The notes beneath the pieces were generated by a model. The model was not told the DNA's origin. It worked only from the letters and a program-made list of their open reading frames with translations, and searched no databases. 39,411 bases of DNA from Xenorhabdus hominickii (GTDB lineage Bacteria > Pseudomonadota > Gammaproteobacteria > Enterobacterales > Enterobacteriaceae). Made by a program: the position numbers and the translations under genes. This document shows positions 36,083-39,411 of this stretch, one piece after another (the first letter of the stretch is position 1; each line of letters opens with the position of its first letter). The stretch spans positions 98,928 through 138,338 of the forward strand of contig NZ_NJAI01000004.1 in assembly GCF_002632725.1 (NCBI RefSeq), in the 5' to 3' direction.

Positions 36083-37024
36083 ATGTTTAATTTTGAACGT
36101 AATAATTGCTTTCAAATTAAAGCCAATAACTTTTTATTGGTATTATTAATTGTCATTATCGCGGGAAGTTATTCAACGCGGGGTATAACCGCAGTATGTA
36201 AGGCTAATAGCATGCAGGAAATAGTCAAATTTGATGATATTTATGTTGACTACAAAAATTTGCCAGACATAAAACCCGCCTCCAATAACGAGATGAGGGT
36301 AAGTTGCAGTATATCCGGTCAGCACATATACGTAAAATCCATGACTGGGGTAAATGTAGGCTCCCTCAAAAATAACTTTTATGAAACCAGTCTTCCTGGT
36401 GTCAGATTTAAATGGGAACTCAAACCTAATGGTGTGGTGAGTCAGGTTATGAATGTGGGTAGTTCAAGAGGGATCGGCATCGGAAACAGAACATTGAGCA
36501 GTAAATTTTATATAGAGATCAATAGTGATGTTCAATCAGGAACAGTCAATGAAATAATGATAACGATGGCTGATACTAAAAATAAGAATGCGGTTTTCAC
36601 TTATAAAATCCCTTCTTTTAACGTCACGGCAAGATCTTGTGAAATAACTACGCCGATTGTTAATGTTCCGATGGGAGCCGTATTAAAAAGTCACTTTAAA
36701 AACATAGGTGATACCGCCGGTGGACGTTCTTTCGAGATTAATGTGCAATGCAAAGGATCCCCGAACGCGAATATTACCTGGGAGCCGGGAAAGACTAATA
36801 CAAATGGAGTGATAAATGCTGATTCAACCTCATCAGCAACAGGGATTGGCATTCAGATGTTAGATGACAAAGACAATCCTGTGAAGTTTGGTGAACAGCA
36901 AGCTCTTGGCGTAATAAATTCTTTGAAAACACTGTCATATAAGGCAAGGTATTATCAAACCAGCCATATGGTCACCGCCGGTAGCGTTAATGCCACAGCC
37001 ACCTTCACTGTCGATTATAAGTAA
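36083..37024 (+). CDS. Fimbrial tip adhesin-like protein
   Basis: A 313-residue exported protein ending the operon. After a signal/membrane segment (NNFLLVLLIVIIAGSYSTRG), an N-terminal domain of about 38-185, with Cys39 and a later Cys (VSCSIS), does not resemble a pilin and would be the receptor-binding part. The C-terminal half is a pilin domain: SFNVTARSCEITTPIV, INVQCKGSPNANITW, SATGIGIQML and the final NATATFTVDYK with the penultimate Tyr. This two-domain layout is that of FimH-like tip adhesins. Ribosome site AAAGGAG. The ligand cannot be predicted. Confidence 0.85.
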   Translation: MFNFERNNCFQIKANNFLLVLLIVIIAGSYSTRGITAVCKANSMQEIVKFDDIYVDYKNLPDIKPASNNEMRVSCSISGQHIYVKSMTGVNVGSLKNNFYETSLPGVRFKWELKPNGVVSQVMNVGSSRGIGIGNRTLSSKFYIEINSDVQSGTVNEIMITMADTKNKNAVFTYKIPSFNVTARSCEITTPIVNVPMGAVLKSHFKNIGDTAGGRSFEINVQCKGSPNANITWEPGKTNTNGVINADSTSSATGIGIQMLDDKDNPVKFGEQQALGVINSLKTLSYKARYYQTSHMVTAGSVNATATFTVDYK

Positions 37025-37098
37025 TCGAGAGGTAGCCATTCACCAATCTCATATTGAATTGGACTGTGCTAGAAATCCTCACGTACTGCGTGTATGTT

Positions 37099-37127
37099 CC
37101 GGTGCAACGCTTGAGCGTTGTAACCGG
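37099..37127 (+). terminator. Hairpin after the fimbrial operon
   Basis: CCGG-TG-CAACGCT-TG-AGCGTTG-TAA-CCGG is a strong imperfect hairpin about 75 bases after the adhesin stop. It lacks a T run, so it may act as a 3' stabiliser or a Rho-assisted end rather than an intrinsic terminator. Confidence 0.5.
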
Positions 37128-37141
37128 CATAATCATCCTAT

Positions 37142-37351
37142 ATGAATGAAGAAATTAAAGATGTCATTACTCCCAATCCCAAGTACCGTTCACTGATTGA
37201 TGCAAGAAATTCGTCAGATTACACTGGTGGCGCTTCTGATTACGGCGTCTTTCTGCCTGATGAAATGCATTACAATGGCGATACCCAAACTTGGTTCGCC
37301 CAACAGGAATCGGGACTAATTTTATCCGGCTATAAGGGTGTTGCAGTATAA
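37142..37351 (+). pseudogene. C-terminal fragment of a second SGNH hydrolase copy
   Basis: The 69 residues (MNEEIKDVITPNPKYRSLID onward) match residues 241-308 of the complete gene at 30356-31282 with about 11 differences, and retain the catalytic PDEMHYNGD but no nucleophile block. The upstream 240 residues are missing; the match begins abruptly at the first AATGAAG. A truncated duplicate left at the right border of the fimbrial insertion. Confidence 0.85.
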
Positions 37352-37389
37352 TTTAACGTGAATTATTCGTTTATTGCGTATCCGAAAAA

Positions 37390-37426
37390 CCCTTTTGAGT
37401 TTCTACGGCCATAGTATTCAAAAGGG
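37390..37426 (+). terminator. Terminator of the truncated esterase copy
   Basis: CCCTTTTGA (37390-37398) pairs perfectly with TCAAAAGGG (37418-37426); counterpart of the hairpin at 31308-31368. Confidence 0.7.
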
Positions 37427-37511
37427 GATTAATACTTCAGAATAAAAATAATGAAGAATTTTTTGATAAAAAATAAATCGTTATTGACTTAACTGTATAC
37501 CACCTATCATG

Positions 37512-37544
37512 CAGCCCGAAAACAAACTGACTGCCTTCGGGCTG
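37512..37544. terminator. Hairpin downstream of the beta-propeller gene
   Basis: CAGCCCGAA (37512-37520) pairs with TTCGGGCTG (37536-37544) around a 15-base loop. It lies about 100 bases beyond the 3' end of the reverse-strand gene. Confidence 0.6.
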
Positions 37545-37647
37545 TAAAACCTGAGTGAAGTTAGTCCAACTAGAAACTATGAATATGGTTAATACCTATG
37601 GTCAGAAACTTACATCTCAGTTTCTTGTATCGGTTTTCTGTTAGATT

Positions 37648-39219
37648 TCAGGCGCTTTTTTCCTTAAGCTGTTTAGAACAATCCCGGAAGTTCTTAATAG
37701 CAATCAGATATTGATTAGTGCCAATGTAAAGATCACCATTTCTATTGAAATAAATACCCCCATACTCATGACAGTAGTTTACTCCTCTGCCAAGAGGAAT
37801 CTGCCAGATCACCCGACCGTCGAAGGAGTCGATCGCGCTGATGTAATACATCCCGCCTTTTGACGCCGATATTTCGTCAGACCAGCTACAGGTATGCGCG
37901 AAGATGATACCGCTACCACGACAGAGCATGTTCATCGCGTAAAAATGAATATCTGGTATAGACCATTTCTTTTCATCAGGCTGATCAGAATTCTCAGGAT
38001 TGATACGGATCATATCCATGCCGGGAGCATTCGGAACCAACTGGGAGAACGGCCATGTCGGATAGTGACCGAAATTATTTTCGACCACGAAAGTATCACC
38101 AACACCGATCAGTGAAGCTTCGTCCGCACTCCTCATTCTCAGAAAACAAGGGGTTTCGGAGATGATAGCTCCGTTTTCACGATTACAGACCACTACGTTC
38201 AGGCGAGGATTGGCATTATCGGTAATTGCCACCAGTTCAGTGCCGTTTTCCATTTTAGTGAGCGTCGGGGTAGTTCCCGAGCCGATATTTTTCTGACCCG
38301 GTTTCAGGTATCCCGCATTCTTATAAGATGTTCTCCAACGAGTGACAATTTCATTCTCCTCCAGGCTGAATGCCCAAAGATACCCTTCCGTACATAACCT
38401 ATTATTATCGATACCATTCGTGACAATATAAGCCCCCTTTTCATCAACAGCGAATGTATTATTATTCCACTGTTTTTCCAGCTCAAGGGAATTGATCCGC
38501 GTCGTCTGCCCTGTTTTCGGATCGATTTCCACGACGGCCATTTGCGCCGAAGAGCTTAGTGTGCTCTCTGGGTAGTTCTGATAGTCATATTCACCTGCTA
38601 TCAGACACCAGTAGAGATTCGGGCGCGCCTCATCCCAAACGGGAAGTGACGAGTAAAGAGAATTCCCTTGAGCCGAACTAGTGATTAACTCAACTATATC
38701 GTCACTCTGCCAGTTTGGTGTGAGTTCATAAATCTCATTATCTCTTGGCTGCACATCTGCTGTCGGATAGCTGGCAATTTTGTTGCCCTGCACAACGATT
38801 GTGTTGTCGTTGTTGTCCATGTAGAAGTAACCGCCACCAAAGGTACTGCCGGAATACCTGCCCACAGACGTTGCCGAAATGATGTTACAATTTTCGTCAA
38901 ATACAACCAGCCAGAACATAGATGAAACGTAATCCAACGAGACGCCTATCATTTGGTTCTTGCTATTACAAACCATATTAGGCGTGTATCCGAAGGGGTT
39001 GTATTGCTCGATAAGCAGAAGGTTATCTTCAACGGGACCATTGAGTGACACGGACTCAGAACACCAACTATCCTGATGCGGACTCCCAAAATTATTTGAC
39101 GCCATCCATGGATGTTGCGGGATCTGGGCATTGGCAAAAAGGTTCAGAGCACTTTTTGCTGCGGAAACATGGTGCAATTCTTCTTTTCTCATGGGAACTG
39201 TATGATCGAGTGAATTCAT
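37648..39219 (-). CDS. PQQ/quinoprotein-like beta-propeller protein, apparently cytoplasmic
   Basis: I do not recognise a named family. The 523-residue protein has repeated blade-like units with W and D/N-G turns (MAVVEIDPKTGQTTRINSLE, GYLWAFSLEENEIVTRWRTS, YISAIDSFDGRVIWQIPLGR, GGIYFNRNGDLYIGTNQYLI), as in PQQ-type or strictosidine-synthase-like propellers. No signal peptide is visible, which is unusual for that fold class. The start at 39219 (MNSLDHTVPMRKEE) has AGG seven bases upstream. A GTG at 39303 would add 28 residues and end close to the IS1 element; an ATG at 39192 is also possible. No neighbouring enzyme gives a pathway. Real gene with high confidence, function open. Confidence 0.65.
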   Translation of the reverse strand: MNSLDHTVPMRKEELHHVSAAKSALNLFANAQIPQHPWMASNNFGSPHQDSWCSESVSLNGPVEDNLLLIEQYNPFGYTPNMVCNSKNQMIGVSLDYVSSMFWLVVFDENCNIISATSVGRYSGSTFGGGYFYMDNNDNTIVVQGNKIASYPTADVQPRDNEIYELTPNWQSDDIVELITSSAQGNSLYSSLPVWDEARPNLYWCLIAGEYDYQNYPESTLSSSAQMAVVEIDPKTGQTTRINSLELEKQWNNNTFAVDEKGAYIVTNGIDNNRLCTEGYLWAFSLEENEIVTRWRTSYKNAGYLKPGQKNIGSGTTPTLTKMENGTELVAITDNANPRLNVVVCNRENGAIISETPCFLRMRSADEASLIGVGDTFVVENNFGHYPTWPFSQLVPNAPGMDMIRINPENSDQPDEKKWSIPDIHFYAMNMLCRGSGIIFAHTCSWSDEISASKGGMYYISAIDSFDGRVIWQIPLGRGVNYCHEYGGIYFNRNGDLYIGTNQYLIAIKNFRDCSKQLKEKSA

Positions 39220-39312
39220 AATTGAACCTGTATTTGTATTGGATTGTGAATATCCAATCCCGATCTTCGGGATAGGAGTGTTGAACCTTGAGCCATACTT
39301 CACAGTAAATTA

Positions 39313-39411
39313 GGTCATGTATTAAATAGTTAGTTGTTGTGATATGCTTCCCGCCTTTTAAGGGTAAAGCATGGCCAAAGCTGACGTCTATTGCCGTTAT
39401 TGTCACAAATC
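39313..39411 (+). mobile_element. Left end of an IS1-family element with the start of insA
   Basis: From the ATG at 39371 the last 41 bases encode MAKADVYCRYCHKS, the zinc-finger start (CxxC) of IS1-family InsA proteins found in Xenorhabdus and Photorhabdus; the gene continues beyond the window. The preceding GGTCATGTATTA (39313 on) is a plausible left terminal repeat, and AGGG lies a few bases before the ATG. The element probably inserted just upstream of the beta-propeller gene, within its promoter region. Only the edge is visible, so boundaries are tentative. Confidence 0.6.

Larger units (their letters stand above)
37141..37450. repeat. Flanking direct repeat, copy B
   Basis: Same-orientation partner of 31072-31385, covering the esterase 3' end and its terminator. 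Numerous base differences indicate an old duplication rather than a recent one. Confidence 0.8.

Noticed and set aside
37025..37141. Possible small RNA or intact repeat element after the adhesin gene
   Set aside because: It contains a strong hairpin, but no promoter or known RNA family was recognised, so only the hairpin was listed.
1..39411. CRISPR arrays, tRNA or rRNA genes
   Set aside because: No regularly spaced direct repeats and no tRNA- or rRNA-like sequence was found on reading through the window.

Overview
The window looks like a chromosome segment of an insect-associated member of the Morganellaceae, most likely Xenorhabdus with Photorhabdus as the alternative. This is inferred from the gene content (FliA/FliZ with a short flagellin, enterobacterial PutA/PutP), moderate-to-low GC and abundant IS and phage debris. 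No rRNA or tRNA gene and no CRISPR array was seen.

Layout. (1) 1-1490: decayed IS701- and IS5-type transposase fragments. (2) 1494-7532: the divergent proline-utilisation pair putP/putA around a 573-bp control region with five GTTGCA motifs, the known PutA operator core. (3) 7658-12746: flagellar genes fliZ and fliA, then fliC, and the divergent fliD-fliS-fliT. fliC and fliD have facing sigma-28 promoters with ideal 15-bp spacing. (4) 12747-15428: an accessory gap between fliT and fliE with a cyclase/kynurenine-formamidase-like gene, a small secreted protein of unknown function, and fused remnants of a lambdoid phage (ninB and integrase fragments). (5) 15429-27294: fliE and the divergent block fliFGHIJK and fliLMNOPQR, covering the MS ring, switch, export ATPase, hook-length ruler and export gate. 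(6) 27398-39411: a strain-variable region with a short-chain dehydrogenase, a tandem pair of putative cysteine-hydrolase effectors, an SGNH/sialate-O-acetylesterase-like gene, a four-gene chaperone-usher fimbrial operon, a cytoplasmic beta-propeller protein and the left end of an IS1-family element.

The flagellar genes work together: FliF, FliG, FliM and FliN build the basal body and switch, FliH, FliI, FliJ, FliO, FliP, FliQ and FliR form the export apparatus, and FliC, FliD, FliS and FliT make the filament, cap and their chaperones. FliA drives the late genes, and FliZ is known in Xenorhabdus to link motility to haemolysin expression.

The most unusual content is the gene pair at 28418-30046. 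The intact copy has a Cys-His-Asp arrangement like papain-fold deamidase/protease toxins (SseI/PMT type) and ends in Cys-Thr-Leu-Leu, a eukaryotic CaaX prenylation signature. The second copy carries two offsetting homopolymer indels (an A7 and a C4 tract). When these are read through, it ends in Cys-Asn-Leu-Leu with a tail of exactly the same length (16 residues after the shared YPNG). A CaaX box shared by two diverged copies, one of them hidden by a frameshift, suggests a small family of effectors designed to be lipidated in the host. A second structural oddity is an imperfect direct repeat of about 310 bp, including the 3' end of the SGNH-hydrolase gene and its terminator, that brackets the fimbrial operon.
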